Source of the DNA: Peptostreptococcus equinus
GTDB taxonomy: Bacteria > Bacillota > Clostridia > Peptostreptococcales > Peptostreptococcaceae
Length of the DNA: 64,000 bases
Assembly: GCF_027125355.1 (NCBI RefSeq)
Contig: NZ_CP114052.1
Span: forward strand, 806,001 to 870,000
Direction of reading: 5' to 3'
The notes below the pieces were generated by a model that was not told where the DNA came from, did not search any database, and worked only from the letters and a program-made list of their open reading frames with translations. Both the position numbers and the translations under genes were made by a program. Positions 1-10,340 of the stretch are shown in pieces (positions within the stretch are counted from its first letter, which is position 1; each line of letters starts with the position of its first letter).

Positions 1-1218
1 GCTGGTGATATAGAAGACATATTACATGATATAATCAAAGACGAAGTTAGAAGTTTAATAGTCGATGAAAATGTAAGACCAGACAATAGAAAATTAGATG
101 AAATAAGACCAATATGGTGTGAAACAGGTTTGATTCCTAGAACTCATGGTTCAGCTATATTTACTAGAGGACAGACACAGGTATTGAATGTAACTACTTT
201 AGGTGCACTTGGTGAAGTTCAGAAATTAGATGGATTAGATGAAGAAGAGAATAAGAGATATATGCATCACTATAATTTCCCAGCTTATTCAGTTGGTGAA
301 ACAAGACCATCAAGAGGACCTGGAAGAAGAGAAATAGGACATGGAGCACTTGCAGAAAGAGCATTAGTGCCAGTTATTCCTTCAGAAGAAGATTTTCCGT
401 ACGCAATAAGACTAGTATCTGAAGTTCTTAGTTCAAATGGATCAACTTCACAGGCATCTGTTTGTGCTTCTACACTTTCATTATTAGATGCTGGTGTTCC
501 AATTAGAGATATGGTTGCTGGTATAGCTATGGGATTAATTAAGCATCATGACAAAGTAGCTGTATTATCAGATATACAGGGAATGGAAGATCATTTAGGA
601 GATATGGACTTCAAAGTAGCAGGTACGGAACATGGTATAACAGCTATACAAATGGATATAAAGATTGCAGGTATAGATGAATCAGTTCTTAGACAAGCTT
701 TAAAACAAGCTAAGGAAGGTAGACTTCATATACTTGGGGAAATGAGAAAAGAAATAACTCAGCCAAGACCAGAGCTTTCTAAGTATGCACCAAAGATTGA
801 AAGAATGACAATTAATCCAGATAAGATCAGAGATGTAATAGGGCCTGGTGGAAAGATGATTAACAAGATTATCGATGAAACTGGAATAAAGATTGATATA
901 GAACAGACTGGTGAAGTATTTATAGTTGGCGTAGAGCCAGAAATGATAGAAAAGGCTAAGTCAATGATAGAAGAAATAGTGGCAGAAGCAGAACCAGGTA
1001 AAAAGTATACAGGTGAAGTAACTAGAATTGAAAAATTCGGTGCTTTTGTTGAAATACTTCCAGGTAAGCAGGGATTACTACATATTTCTCAGATATCAAA
1101 TAAGAGAGTAGAAAAGGTAGAAGATGTATTAAAGATAGGTGACAAGGTAGAAGTTCTTGTAACTGAAATTGATGACAAAGGAAGAATAAACCTTTCTATA
1201 AAGGCAATGAACAATTAG
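1..1218 (+). CDS. pnp: Polyribonucleotide nucleotidyltransferase (PNPase), 5'-truncated by window edge
   Basis: The reading frame is open from base 1, so this is the C-terminal 405 residues of a protein usually about 700 long. PNPase degrades RNA 3' to 5' using phosphate and takes part in mRNA turnover. Visible in order: the second RNase PH-like core, a KH domain with the loop [11 protein letters not shown] near residues 278-288 of this fragment, and a C-terminal S1 domain ([20 protein letters not shown], then GLLHISQI). A TTG at base 130 is internal and is not the start. An intrinsic terminator follows the stop by about 10 bases. Identity is certain; the true start lies outside the window. 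Confidence 0.97.
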   Translation, partial: AGDIEDILHDIIKDEVRSLIVDENVRPDNRKLDEIRPIWCETGLIPRTHGSAIFTRGQTQVLNVTTLGALGEVQKLDGLDEEENKRYMHHYNFPAYSVGETRPSRGPGRREIGHGALAERALVPVIPSEEDFPYAIRLVSEVLSSNGSTSQASVCASTLSLLDAGVPIRDMVAGIAMGLIKHHDKVAVLSDIQGMEDHLGDMDFKVAGTEHGITAIQMDIKIAGIDESVLRQALKQAKEGRLHILGEMRKEITQPRPELSKYAPKIERMTINPDKIRDVIGPGGKMINKIIDETGIKIDIEQTGEVFIVGVEPEMIEKAKSMIEEIVAEAEPGKKYTGEVTRIEKFGAFVEILPGKQGLLHISQISNKRVEKVEDVLKIGDKVEVLVTEIDDKGRINLSIKAMNN

Positions 1219-1228
1219 ATTTTTATAT

Positions 1229-1267
1229 AAATAGGGGCTTATTTTAAGTCCTTATTTTATTTTTATC
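1229..1267 (+). terminator. Intrinsic terminator of pnp
   Basis: A 12-bp stem (1229-1240 with 1246-1257, two G-U pairs) with a 5-nt loop, followed by a T-rich stretch. It lies directly after the pnp stop codon. Confidence 0.75.
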
Positions 1268-1371
1268 ATATACTAAAAATTTTATTATAGTTTTTTTTCA
1301 TATAATACACTTATTAAAGTAAAATCAAGCATCTTATATTAAAATATGATATAATAAAAGGTATTGAATTT

Positions 1372-2649
1372 ATGAATAATGGGGTGAAAACTATAATATA
1401 TAAAACTTTAAAAAATGGCTTAAGGCTTGTGATAGAAGAAGTTCCTTATGTGAGATCTGTTTCTTTAGGAGTTTGGATAAACGTAGGTTCTAGACTGGAA
1501 AAAGAAAATGATTCAGGCCTAGCACATTTTATTGAACATATGCTTTTTAAAGGAACAAAAAATAGATCATCAAAAAAAATATCTCAAGATATTTTTTATT
1601 ATGGTGGAGATATAAATGCATTTACGACACATGATCATACTTGTTATCATGTAAAAATGCCGTACAATCATATAGATAGAGGTATTGAAGTACTATCAGA
1701 TATAATGCTGAACTCTATTTTTTCAAAAGATGAAATAGAAAAGGAAAAAGCTGTTATCATTGAAGAAATTAAGATGTATGAAGACTCATCAGAGGATTAT
1801 GTATATGAGAGATTATTAAATAAAATTTATGAAAATAAGGGAATAGGAAAAAATGTTTTAGGTTCAATTGAAACAGTTAATAATATTAATAGAGATAAGA
1901 TTATAAATTTTTTCAATAATTTTTATGTACCTAATAATTCCGTAATAGTTGTAAGTGGTAATGTGGATACAGATTTGATAATAAAAAAAATAGAAGATGC
2001 TTTTAAAAATTGGAATAGATATGATTTTTCTTTTAATAGACAGAAAGAGAAATTTTCTCCAGTGACTTTTATTGAAGATAGGGATGATGAACAAGCAAAT
2101 TTAGCTTTTATTTTTCAGTCCCCGGATGATAGTGTAGATAAGGACTATTACTCAGTAAAACTTATTGGTAATATTTTAGGAACATCTCCAAGTTCTAGAC
2201 TTTTCCAACATATTAGAGAGGAAAAAGGTCTAGCTTATAGCGTATATTCTTCAGACAACTATTATACAGATCATGCCGAATTTGGTATATATGCTAGTGT
2301 TGCCAATGAAAATATACTAGAAGTATATAATCTTATATTAGAGGAAATTGCTAATATAAGTAGGGATTATATAAGTGAAGATGAGTTAGTTTTCTCTAAA
2401 GAACAGTATAAGGGAAGTGTAATAATGAGTGCTGAAGATACATCTGATAGGATGTTACTGATTGGAGAATATGAAATAGATAATAAAAGAGTAAAAACTA
2501 TGGAAGAAATCGTAGAAATAGTTGACTCAATAGATATGGATTATATAAAAGATGTCATAGATAGAATATTTAAATCTCCTATGGCTGTCGGTATAACGGG
2601 GAGTAGTGCAGTAAGTGCAATGAGAAGTTTGGATAGAGAGGTGATATAA
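1372..2649 (+). CDS. M16 family zinc peptidase (insulinase/processing-peptidase type)
   Basis: 425 residues, the usual length of single-chain bacterial M16 peptidases (the YmxG/PqqL-like group). The inverted zinc motif HFIEH is at residues 52-56, and the distal ligand glutamate (IIEEIKMYED, E132) follows 76 residues later, as in active M16B enzymes. The C-terminal half has the second, inactive M16 repeat. The substrate is not evident. In many Firmicutes this gene sits between pnp and downstream cell-division or sporulation genes, as here. The ATG at 1372 has a weak AAAGG site about 10 bases upstream; a GTG five codons in is possible. The stop abuts the ftsK start, so the two are cotranscribed. 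Confidence 0.9.
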   Translation: MNNGVKTIIYKTLKNGLRLVIEEVPYVRSVSLGVWINVGSRLEKENDSGLAHFIEHMLFKGTKNRSSKKISQDIFYYGGDINAFTTHDHTCYHVKMPYNHIDRGIEVLSDIMLNSIFSKDEIEKEKAVIIEEIKMYEDSSEDYVYERLLNKIYENKGIGKNVLGSIETVNNINRDKIINFFNNFYVPNNSVIVVSGNVDTDLIIKKIEDAFKNWNRYDFSFNRQKEKFSPVTFIEDRDDEQANLAFIFQSPDDSVDKDYYSVKLIGNILGTSPSSRLFQHIREEKGLAYSVYSSDNYYTDHAEFGIYASVANENILEVYNLILEEIANISRDYISEDELVFSKEQYKGSVIMSAEDTSDRMLLIGEYEIDNKRVKTMEEIVEIVDSIDMDYIKDVIDRIFKSPMAVGITGSSAVSAMRSLDREVI

Positions 2650-5196
2650 TTGGCTCCGAGAAATCAAGGACGAGGATATAATGGTAAAAAAAGAAAAAAT
2701 CCACCGCCTAGAGGTAGAAAACAACCAGTAAAAAAAGGAATGGCTATAAATAGTGAATATCATAATATTATAATAATATTTTTAGGTATGTTTGTAGCTT
2801 ATGGTTTAGCTTCAAGTTCAGGAGCAATTGTACCTAAGGTCATACAGTTAATTTTCAAGGGTATGTTTGGCGGTTTGGCAATATTAGTTCCTATAATATT
2901 AATTACAGTAGGTATATTAGGTTTTGTAGACGGAAATGAAAAAATAGATAAGATTAGAAAAACAAAAATGATGTATGTGATTATACTATTTATAATTGTA
3001 TATTATGGATTAATAAATTATGGTCAAAGTCCAAGTTCAAATCCGTTCAAATTAGATGAAATGCAAGATATAATAAAAATGGGCGTAACAAGAGAGGGTA
3101 TAGGACTTATTCCTTCAATAATTACTTATTTTTACACACATGTATTAGGATTAGTGGGAGCATGGCTATTGACTCTATTCCTTACATTTATTGCTGTAAT
3201 GCATATATTTAACATTTCGATAAATGATATGAAAGAAGCAATAAAGAACAAAGACATTAATAAAAGTTCAATACCTTCGAAACTTAAATTTTGGAAGAAA
3301 AAATATAATAATACCTCTGAGGTTGATGATAAGACTACAATGTTATCAAAGACAAGTTTCTTTAGCAAAATAAGAGATAAATTTTCAAATGAAAAGCAAG
3401 AGTCTGTGGATGATATAGATCAGACTATAAAGATTGTAGGTTTTAATAAGGCTGAAGATGATTATTTGGAAATATTAGAAGGTACCCAATCACTATCAGA
3501 TTTAGAGATACTTCAAAAAATGCAAGAAGAAGGTAAGGTTAATTCTCACCCTTTTGTAACTGGAATGGTTGATAATAACTCGCTTTCAAATCAAGATAGA
3601 AATAAATTATTACAACTTGGCGATACCCAAGATTTATTAGTAGGAGAAGGAACATCTCAAGTAGGAAGTGGAATAATTGAAGATATGAAACGTCAGCCAG
3701 TTCCATTTATGAAAACTATGGATTCAGATGATACCTTAGTAATAGATAAAGAAACGGGTGAGGATCAAAATGAGCATATGAAATACATGAATTACAAGAT
3801 GCCACCTATTAGTTTATTAAACTCAATAACTAATAAATCCGATAAAAATTCAAAGCGAAAGGTATTAGATAATGCCAAACAGTTAGAGCAGACACTAAGA
3901 GATTTTGGTGTGGATGCGTCTATTAATCAAGTAACTGTAGGTCCGACAATTACAAGATATGAAATACAACCTAGACCAGGTGTAAAGGTTAGTAAAATCG
4001 TTAATTTAACAGATGATATAGCACTAAGTCTAGCAGCAAAGAGTATCAGAATGGAAGCTCCTATACCAGGTAAAAATGCAATAGGTATTGAAGTTCCAAA
4101 TGATGAATCTCAGATGGTAAGTATAAAAGAAGTAATGGAAAGTAACGAATTTAATAATTATCCATCAAAATTAGCTATGGGTCTAGGTAAAGATGTTGCG
4201 GGTAGAATAATAATAGGTGACATAGCAAAAATGCCTCATCTACTGATAGCTGGTTCTACTGGTTCTGGTAAGTCAGTATGCGTTAATACACTTATTACTT
4301 CGATAATTTACAAGGCTAAACCTGATGAAGTAAAATTAATATTAATAGATCCAAAAGTTGTTGAACTTTCCAACTATAATGGAATACCACATTTGATGAT
4401 ACCAGTTGTTACTGATCCTAAAAAAGCAGCAAATGCTCTTACTTGGGCAGTAACAGAAATGAATAGAAGATATAAATTATTTGCTGAGGCACAGGTTAAA
4501 GATATAAATAGTTATAATGAAAAAACCGGAGATGCTTTAGCAAGAATAGTGATAATAATAGATGAGCTTGCAGACCTTATGATGGTATCAGCAAATGATG
4601 TTGAAGATTGCATACATAGATTAGCTCAGATGGCAAGAGCTGCGGGAATGCATCTCATAGTTGCAACACAAAGACCATCAGTTGACGTAATTACCGGTGT
4701 AATAAAGGCAAATATCCCATCAAGAATTGCTTTTGCAGTATCTTCACAGACTGATTCAAGAACGATAATAGATATGGGTGGCGCAGAAAAGTTACTAGGT
4801 AAGGGAGATATGCTTTTTTATCCTCTTGGTGCCGCAAAGCCGATGAGAGTTCAAGGAGCATTTATATCTGAGGCAGAATCAGATAGGATAATAGATTACT
4901 TAAAGAAAGAAGTAGGAGATATTAGCTATTCAGATGAAGTAGAAGAATCAATTTCTAATATAAATACAATAAAAGATGATGATGCAGATGAATTTTTATA
5001 TGATGCAATTAGATTTGTAGTAGAAAATGAACAGGCTTCAGCATCAATGTTACAGAGAAAGTATAAAATAGGATTTAACCGAGCTGCTAGATTAATAGAT
5101 GACATGTACGAAAGAGGTATTATCGGAGCTAGCGAAGGAAGTAAACCTAGAAAAGTATTAATATCAAAAGAAGATTTAGCAAAAATGGAGGATTAA
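2650..5196 (+). CDS. ftsK: FtsK/SpoIIIE family DNA translocase
   Basis: 848 residues. The N-terminus is very basic (residues 1-30) and is followed by about four membrane segments up to residue 190. A long acidic linker leads to the RecA-like motor. Walker A is GSTGSGKS (residues 535-542), Walker B is [13 protein letters not shown] (about 631-643), and a C-terminal gamma-type winged helix (about 780-845) would read KOPS/SRS-like sequences. The protein pumps chromosomal DNA through the septum during division. The start is TTG at 2650, immediately after the preceding stop, with GAGAGGTGAT as ribosome site. SpoIIIE and FtsK cannot be told apart from sequence alone. rimO follows after 2 bases, so this is one operon. 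Confidence 0.95.
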   Translation: MAPRNQGRGYNGKKRKNPPPRGRKQPVKKGMAINSEYHNIIIIFLGMFVAYGLASSSGAIVPKVIQLIFKGMFGGLAILVPIILITVGILGFVDGNEKIDKIRKTKMMYVIILFIIVYYGLINYGQSPSSNPFKLDEMQDIIKMGVTREGIGLIPSIITYFYTHVLGLVGAWLLTLFLTFIAVMHIFNISINDMKEAIKNKDINKSSIPSKLKFWKKKYNNTSEVDDKTTMLSKTSFFSKIRDKFSNEKQESVDDIDQTIKIVGFNKAEDDYLEILEGTQSLSDLEILQKMQEEGKVNSHPFVTGMVDNNSLSNQDRNKLLQLGDTQDLLVGEGTSQVGSGIIEDMKRQPVPFMKTMDSDDTLVIDKETGEDQNEHMKYMNYKMPPISLLNSITNKSDKNSKRKVLDNAKQLEQTLRDFGVDASINQVTVGPTITRYEIQPRPGVKVSKIVNLTDDIALSLAAKSIRMEAPIPGKNAIGIEVPNDESQMVSIKEVMESNEFNNYPSKLAMGLGKDVAGRIIIGDIAKMPHLLIAGSTGSGKSVCVNTLITSIIYKAKPDEVKLILIDPKVVELSNYNGIPHLMIPVVTDPKKAANALTWAVTEMNRRYKLFAEAQVKDINSYNEKTGDALARIVIIIDELADLMMVSANDVEDCIHRLAQMARAAGMHLIVATQRPSVDVITGVIKANIPSRIAFAVSSQTDSRTIIDMGGAEKLLGKGDMLFYPLGAAKPMRVQGAFISEAESDRIIDYLKKEVGDISYSDEVEESISNINTIKDDDADEFLYDAIRFVVENEQASASMLQRKYKIGFNRAARLIDDMYERGIIGASEGSKPRKVLISKEDLAKMED

Positions 5197-5198
5197 AT

Positions 5199-6515
5199 TT
5201 GAAAATAGCTTTAGAATCACTAGGTTGCTCAAAAAATCTAGTTGATGCAGAAATAATGCTTGGTATATTAAACAAGCAAGGACACCAGTTAGTTGGTGAT
5301 GCTGAAGATGCAGATATGGTAATAGTAAATACATGTGGATTTATAGAATCTGCAAAGCAGGAATCTATAGATTCAATAGTTACATTTGCCGATATGAAAA
5401 AGGAGGGTCAACTTAAATATTTGCTGGTTTCAGGATGTTTGGCGCAGAGATATCCAGATGAATTAACTAGTGAAATACCTGAAATAGATGCGATTGTTGG
5501 CACTGGATCATATCAAAATATAAATGAAATAGTAGATAAACTTCAAGAAGAAAAGGGGATAAAAGATATATCTGACATAAATTTCATTTTTAATGAGGAT
5601 TTACCAAGATATATATCTACACCAAATCATTTAGCTTATTTAAAAATTGGAGAAGGTTGTGACAATAATTGTACTTATTGCATTATCCCTAAATTAAGGG
5701 GTAAATATAGAAGTAGGAAGATGGATATCCTAATAGAAGAGGCTAAGTCACTTAAAGAAAGAGGAGTTAAGGAATTAGTAGTCATAGCTCAGGACACGAG
5801 CGTATATGGAAATGATATATATAATAAACCTATGCTTGCAGAGCTACTTGAAAGATTAGCAAAACTAGATTTTAAATGGATTAGAGTTTTATATCTATAT
5901 CCTGAGGGAATTACAAAAGAGTTATTAGATGTTATAGCTAAATATGATAATATTTGCTCATACTTTGATATACCTATGCAACATGCAAGTGATAAGATAT
6001 TAAAACTTATGAATAGAAAGACTTCAAAGTTAGAATTAAAAGAAAAAGTAAATATGATAAGAGAAAGTGTGCCAAATGCCACTATAAGAACGACATTTAT
6101 AGTAGGTTTTCCAGGAGAAACTGATACAGATTTTAATGAGCTATTAGAGTTTGTAGAAGAAATTAAATTTGATAAGATGGGAGCATTTACCTATTCTAGG
6201 GAAGAAGATACTCCTGCAGACAAACTTCATAATCATTTAGACGAAGAAGTCAAAAGAGATAGATTAGAAAGAATTATGATGGTTCAACAATCTATATCTG
6301 AAGATTTGAACCTAGATAAGATTGATAAGGTTATTGAGGTTTTAGTAGAGGATAAAATAGATGACACGCTTTATGTAGGTAGAAGTCAAAATGATGCGGA
6401 GGACATAGATAGTGTAATATACTTTGAGTCAGATGATGACTATTATGAAGGTGACTTTGTAAACATAAAAATAGAAAAAACTTACGAGTATGACTTGAAA
6501 GGAAGTGTAGTATAG
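5199..6515 (+). CDS. rimO: Ribosomal protein S12 methylthiotransferase RimO
   Basis: 438 residues. The N-terminal UPF0004 domain has cluster cysteines C10, C46 and C80. The radical-SAM core carries CDNNCTYC (C154, C158, C161), and a C-terminal TRAM domain covers about residues 375-438. RimO adds a methylthio group to the conserved aspartate of ribosomal protein S12 using two 4Fe-4S clusters. The opening MKIALESLGCSKNLVDAE is typical of RimO rather than MiaB. Start TTG at 5199 has GGAGG at 5187-5191 (7-base spacing) inside the end of ftsK. pgsA begins one base after the stop, a common Firmicute neighbourhood. Confidence 0.96.
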   Translation: MKIALESLGCSKNLVDAEIMLGILNKQGHQLVGDAEDADMVIVNTCGFIESAKQESIDSIVTFADMKKEGQLKYLLVSGCLAQRYPDELTSEIPEIDAIVGTGSYQNINEIVDKLQEEKGIKDISDINFIFNEDLPRYISTPNHLAYLKIGEGCDNNCTYCIIPKLRGKYRSRKMDILIEEAKSLKERGVKELVVIAQDTSVYGNDIYNKPMLAELLERLAKLDFKWIRVLYLYPEGITKELLDVIAKYDNICSYFDIPMQHASDKILKLMNRKTSKLELKEKVNMIRESVPNATIRTTFIVGFPGETDTDFNELLEFVEEIKFDKMGAFTYSREEDTPADKLHNHLDEEVKRDRLERIMMVQQSISEDLNLDKIDKVIEVLVEDKIDDTLYVGRSQNDAEDIDSVIYFESDDDYYEGDFVNIKIEKTYEYDLKGSVV

Positions 6516-6516
6516 T

Positions 6517-7056
6517 ATGAATTTACCTAATAAACTAACATTATTTAGAATATGCTTAGTGCCTATTTTAGTATTGATTACCTATATTGATTTTCCAGAA
6601 AAATATTTAGTTGCGTTAATTTTATTTATATTGGCATCTGTAACAGATTTTCTAGATGGTCATTTAGCAAGAAGTCGTAATTTAGTAACAGATTTTGGTA
6701 AGTTTATGGATCCTTTGGCAGATAAAATACTGGTGATAGCTACATTAATCTGCTTGATTGAAGCTGGGTTAGTTCCTGGTTGGGGAGTAACTATTATAAT
6801 AGCTAGAGAATTGGCTGTAAGCATACTAAGAGCTATTGCAGCAAGCAATGGAACAGTTATTGCAGCCGGAAAAAGTGGAAAATTAAAGACAATAACACAG
6901 ATGTTTGCAATAATATTCCTATTATTAGGTGCATATGTGGATCATTATATAGTTCTGATGATAGGTAGTATATTATTCTATATATCTGTTGTCTTAACAA
7001 TATATTCAGGATATGAATACCTTTGGGCTAACAAAAGTGTATTTTCAGATATGTAA
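6517..7056 (+). CDS. pgsA: CDP-diacylglycerol-glycerol-3-phosphate 3-phosphatidyltransferase
   Basis: 179 residues with several membrane helices. It makes phosphatidylglycerophosphate, the first committed step to phosphatidylglycerol. The full CDP-alcohol phosphatidyltransferase signature is present: D44, D47-G48, A51-R52, G61, D65 and D69. The metal-binding aspartates are intact. It overlaps the end of the ftsK-rimO operon by spacing (1 base) and is followed by a hairpin and then the independent recA promoter. Confidence 0.95.
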   Translation: MNLPNKLTLFRICLVPILVLITYIDFPEKYLVALILFILASVTDFLDGHLARSRNLVTDFGKFMDPLADKILVIATLICLIEAGLVPGWGVTIIIARELAVSILRAIAASNGTVIAAGKSGKLKTITQMFAIIFLLLGAYVDHYIVLMIGSILFYISVVLTIYSGYEYLWANKSVFSDM

Positions 7057-7104
7057 ATTATATAATAATAAATATATAGAATAATTTTTTAATCATATTA
7101 ATAA

Positions 7105-7155
7105 GGGATAAGAATATATAGATATTTTGTATGTATATTCTTATCCTCTTATTTA
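7105..7155 (+). terminator. Hairpin after pgsA
   Basis: A perfect 13-bp inverted repeat (7106-7118 with 7134-7146) with a 15-nt loop, followed by a moderately T-rich stretch. It ends the ftsK-rimO-pgsA unit before the recA promoter. Confidence 0.6.
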
Positions 7156-7223
7156 GAGGGTGTTTATTATCTGATATTGCCTATATTATTTTGAGGAAAT
7201 AAAATAGCAAAGAAAATGAATAA

Positions 7224-7235
7224 GAACATTTGTTC
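7224..7235. promoter_or_regulatory. LexA (SOS) box 1 of recA
   Basis: GAACATTTGTTC is a perfect match to the GAAC-N4-GTTC core of Gram-positive LexA/DinR operators. It directly abuts the -35 hexamer of the recA promoter, so bound LexA should block RNA polymerase. Confidence 0.85.
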
Positions 7236-7264
7236 TTGACACTTTATAAAAATAATTATATAAT
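7236..7264 (+). promoter_or_regulatory. recA promoter
   Basis: Consensus sigma-A promoter: TTGACA at 7236-7241, a 17-base spacer and TATAAT at 7259-7264. Confidence 0.88.
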
Positions 7265-7277
7265 ATACTTATAAAAA

Positions 7278-7289
7278 GAACGTATGTTT
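7278..7289. promoter_or_regulatory. LexA (SOS) box 2 of recA
   Basis: GAACGTATGTTT has one mismatch to GAAC-N4-GTTC. It lies just downstream of the predicted transcription start, 20 bases before the recA ATG, so the promoter is flanked by two boxes. Confidence 0.6.
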
Positions 7290-7308
7290 ACAAGAAAGGG
7301 AATTTAAG

Positions 7309-8361
7309 ATGGCAGTTGATAAGAATAAAATGGATGCATTAAATGCAGCACTAAGTAAAATAGAGAAAGATTATGGTAAGGGTTCAGTAATGAAGTTGGG
7401 GGATTCTAGTGCACTAGAAGTTGATGCTATATCAACAGGTGTAATTGGACTTGATATAGCGGCTGGTGTAGGCGGATTGCCAAGAGGAAGAATAATTGAA
7501 ATATATGGACCAGAGTCTTCAGGTAAGACTACAGTTGCTTTACATTGCGTTGCTGAAGCACAAAAAGCCAATGGAATAGCAGCATTTATAGATGCTGAAC
7601 ATGCCTTGGATCCAGTATATGCAAGAGCACTTGGAGTAGACACAGATAATTTAATAATTTCTCAGCCGGATACAGGGGAACAGGCATTGGATATAGCTGA
7701 ATCTTTAATTAGATCTGGTGCTATTGATATATTAGTAGTTGACTCTGTAGCGGCTCTAGTGCCAAAGGCTGAAATTGAAGGAGATATGGGGGATTCTCAT
7801 ATGGGTCTTCAGGCTAGGCTTATGTCACAGGCACTTAGAAAATTAACAGGTTCAATTAAAAAATCAAACTGTGTTGTCATCTTTATAAACCAGCTGAGAG
7901 AAAAGATTGGTGTTATGTTTGGTAATCCTGAGACAACTACAGGAGGTAGAGCTCTTAAATTCTTTGCAAGTATGAGACTTGATGTAAGAAAAATTGATAC
8001 AATAAAGCAAGGAGATAAAATGCTTGGTTCTAGAACTAGAGTAAAAGTTGTAAAGAACAAGGTTGCTCCTCCATTCAAGCAAATTGAGTTTGATATAATG
8101 TATGGAACTGGAATATCAAGATATGGAGATTTGTTAGATGCAGCAGTTGGAATAGATGTAATAAAGAAAGCTGGAGCTTGGTACTCTTATAATGACGAAA
8201 AAATGGGACAAGGTAGAGAAAATTCTAAGAATTTTTTAGAAGAAAATCCTGATATAGCACATGAAATTGAATCAAAAGTAAGAGAATATTATGGTCTTCC
8301 ATTTAGCGAAGCTCCAATCAAAGCTGATAATAAAGAAGAAATTAAATTAGATATAGACTAA
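7309..8361 (+). CDS. recA: Recombinase RecA
   Basis: 350 residues, full length. It forms ATP-dependent filaments on single-stranded DNA, drives strand exchange and stimulates LexA self-cleavage. Walker A is GPESSGKT (residues 67-74). The DNA-binding loop region ([20 protein letters not shown]) and the [20 protein letters not shown] segment are both intact. The ribosome site AAGAAAGGG lies 8 bases before the ATG. Expression is predicted to be SOS-controlled by two LexA boxes around a consensus promoter. A strong terminator follows, so recA is monocistronic. Confidence 0.98.
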   Translation: MAVDKNKMDALNAALSKIEKDYGKGSVMKLGDSSALEVDAISTGVIGLDIAAGVGGLPRGRIIEIYGPESSGKTTVALHCVAEAQKANGIAAFIDAEHALDPVYARALGVDTDNLIISQPDTGEQALDIAESLIRSGAIDILVVDSVAALVPKAEIEGDMGDSHMGLQARLMSQALRKLTGSIKKSNCVVIFINQLREKIGVMFGNPETTTGGRALKFFASMRLDVRKIDTIKQGDKMLGSRTRVKVVKNKVAPPFKQIEFDIMYGTGISRYGDLLDAAVGIDVIKKAGAWYSYNDEKMGQGRENSKNFLEENPDIAHEIESKVREYYGLPFSEAPIKADNKEEIKLDID

Positions 8362-8404
8362 TTTATCGGATCGTTTTAAAAATAAATATTTATACAAGCT
8401 ATTT

Positions 8405-8440
8405 TAGGCTCTTAGACATTATCTAAGAGCCTATTTATGT
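8405..8440 (+). terminator. Intrinsic terminator of recA
   Basis: An 11-bp GC-containing stem (8405-8415 with 8423-8433), a 7-nt loop and a TTTATGT tail. Confidence 0.8.
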
Positions 8441-8471
8441 ATAAAGCTTAAGTACCAATCTATATCTAATA

Positions 8472-8500
8472 TTGACATTATATATAAAAAAATATAAAAT
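8472..8500 (+). promoter_or_regulatory. Probable rny promoter
   Basis: TTGACA at 8472-8477, a 17-base spacer and TAAAAT at 8495-8500. It predicts a leader of over 100 bases before rny. Confidence 0.6.
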
Positions 8501-8616
8501 ATAGATAGGTTACAAATCTAGTGGATTTACATATTTTTAAATTCAATATTTAAACTTATTCAAATTTTAGATTATATATAGAAAATTGAACCTTGAAAAC
8601 AAAATATTTAAAGGAG

Positions 8617-10164
8617 GTGGACGTAATTATAGTACAGTATATAATTATTGCCGTAATTGCTGCTTTAGTTGGACTGTTAATTGGCTATCTTGTCAGAAAA
8701 AATATTTCTGAAGCTAAGGTTGGTCAGGCAGAAGTTCTTGCTAAAGAGATTGTAGAAAAAGCAAACAGAGATTCTGAAACTGTAAAAAAAGAAAAACTTC
8801 TTGAAGCAAAAGAAGAGATTCATAGATTACGTACTGAAGGCGAAAAAGAAAACAAAGAAAGAAGAAACGAAGTACAGAAATATGAAAAGAGAGTATTACA
8901 AAAAGAAGAAAGCATAGATAGAAAAATGCAATCTTTGGAACAAAAAGAAAGCAACCTAACTAAAAAACTTGAGAATGTTAACAAGAAAGAAGTTGAAGTT
9001 GAACAAATTATTGAACAACAGCATCAAAAACTTGAAAGCTTATCAGGTGTAACCAGTGAAGAAGCTAAAGAGATAATACTTTCCAACGCAGAAAGAGATG
9101 TAAGAAGAGAAATGTCCCTTATGATTAAAGAAAAAGAGCATAAGGCCAAGGAAGAAGCGGACAAAAGAGCGAGAGAAATAATAGGTTATGCTATACAGAA
9201 ATGTTCAGCTGACCATGTTGCAGAGACAACAGTATCTGTTGTAAACCTTCCTAATGATGAAATGAAGGGTAGAATAATAGGTCGTGAGGGTAGAAATATC
9301 AGGACGCTTGAAACTCTTACTGGTATAGACTTAATAATAGATGACACACCAGAAGCAGTAATTCTATCTGGATTTGATCCAATTAGAAGAGAAGTTGCAA
9401 GAATAGCTCTTGAGAACTTGATTAGCGATGGTAGAATTCATCCAGCTAGAATTGAAGAGATGGTAGAAAAAGCTAAAAAAGAAGTTCAAAATATCATCAA
9501 AGAAGCTGGTGAGGAGGCTATGTTTGAAACAGGAGTTCACGGTCTACATCCAGAATTAGTTAAGTTACTTGGTAGATTAAAATACAGAACAAGTTATGGA
9601 CAGAATGTACTAAAGCATTCAATTGAAGTATCTACATTAGCAGGTATAATGGCGGAAGAACTAGGTGCAGATCCAAAGCTAGCTAAAAGAGCTGGTTTAG
9701 TTCATGATATAGGTAAGGCTGTTGACCATGAAATTGAAGGTACACATATAGAAATAGGTATGGATTTACTAAAGAAATATAAGGAATCAAAGGATGTTAT
9801 TCACGCAATGAGTACACATCATGGAGATTACGAACCACAAACTGTAGAAGCTGTTTTAGTAACTGCAGCAGATGCTGTATCAGCAGCTAGGCCAGGTGCT
9901 AGAAGAGAAACTTTAGAGTCATATATTAGACGACTTGAGAAGTTGGAAGAGATAACTAACTCATATGATGGTGTTGAGAAATCATTTGCAATTCAAGCAG
10001 GTAGAGAAGTAAGAATTATGGTTAAACCTGAAAAGGTAACTGATGAAGAAATGCACCTAATGGCTAGAGATATGACAAAGAGAATAGAAGAAGATCTTGA
10101 TTATCCAGGGCAGATAAAGGTAAGTATAATCAGAGAAACTAGAGCCACAGATTATGCAAAATAA
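8617..10164 (+). CDS. rny: Ribonuclease Y
   Basis: Membrane-anchored endoribonuclease that initiates mRNA decay in Firmicutes. In order: an N-terminal membrane helix ([18 protein letters not shown]), a long coiled coil, a KH domain ([15 protein letters not shown]) and an HD domain with H and D ligands ([12 protein letters not shown]). The C-terminus ends [10 protein letters not shown], close to Bacillus RNase Y. The start is uncertain. A strong AAGGAGGTGG sits at 8611-8620, but no ATG, GTG or TTG lies in frame at normal spacing after it; the next in-frame codons there are ATT (8626) and ATA (8629). GTG 8617 overlaps the site, and TTG 8593 lacks a ribosome site. I give 8617 as a compromise (515 residues; the family has about 520). 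Confidence 0.94.
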   Translation: MDVIIVQYIIIAVIAALVGLLIGYLVRKNISEAKVGQAEVLAKEIVEKANRDSETVKKEKLLEAKEEIHRLRTEGEKENKERRNEVQKYEKRVLQKEESIDRKMQSLEQKESNLTKKLENVNKKEVEVEQIIEQQHQKLESLSGVTSEEAKEIILSNAERDVRREMSLMIKEKEHKAKEEADKRAREIIGYAIQKCSADHVAETTVSVVNLPNDEMKGRIIGREGRNIRTLETLTGIDLIIDDTPEAVILSGFDPIRREVARIALENLISDGRIHPARIEEMVEKAKKEVQNIIKEAGEEAMFETGVHGLHPELVKLLGRLKYRTSYGQNVLKHSIEVSTLAGIMAEELGADPKLAKRAGLVHDIGKAVDHEIEGTHIEIGMDLLKKYKESKDVIHAMSTHHGDYEPQTVEAVLVTAADAVSAARPGARRETLESYIRRLEKLEEITNSYDGVEKSFAIQAGREVRIMVKPEKVTDEEMHLMARDMTKRIEEDLDYPGQIKVSIIRETRATDYAK

Positions 10165-10170
10165 GATTAA

Positions 10171-10202
10171 AAAGAGGTATATTTATATACCTCTTTTTTT
10201 TT
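10171..10202 (+). terminator. Intrinsic terminator of rny
   Basis: An 11-bp stem (10171-10181 with 10186-10196) with a 4-nt loop and a long T run. Confidence 0.88.
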
Positions 10203-10307
10203 ATAAAAAATAACATTTTAATATAGTATATTTACAGACGGGATAAATTAGTTAGATAAACTATCATTTTATATAAAATATTCAGAAATGATTAATTTTT
10301 CTTTTTA

Positions 10308-10316
10308 TGGTATAAT
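10308..10316 (+). promoter_or_regulatory. Extended -10 promoter of the helicase-like gene
   Basis: TGG-TATAAT at 10308-10316, with no good -35 hexamer. The predicted start is just before the ribosome site of the gene at 10341. Confidence 0.5.
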
Positions 10317-10340
10317 AGTGCTAGACAGGAGGGATGGCTA

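Noticed and set aside
2527..2763. Minus-strand 78-codon frame across the peptidase/ftsK junction
   Set aside because: No ribosome site, and its composition mirrors the sense-strand genes; it is a shadow frame. The same applies to about 40 other antisense frames inside the genes listed.
8593..8616. TTG 8593 as the rny start
   Set aside because: It lacks a Shine-Dalgarno and would put 11 residues, including charged ones, before the membrane helix; the strong site further downstream argues against it.
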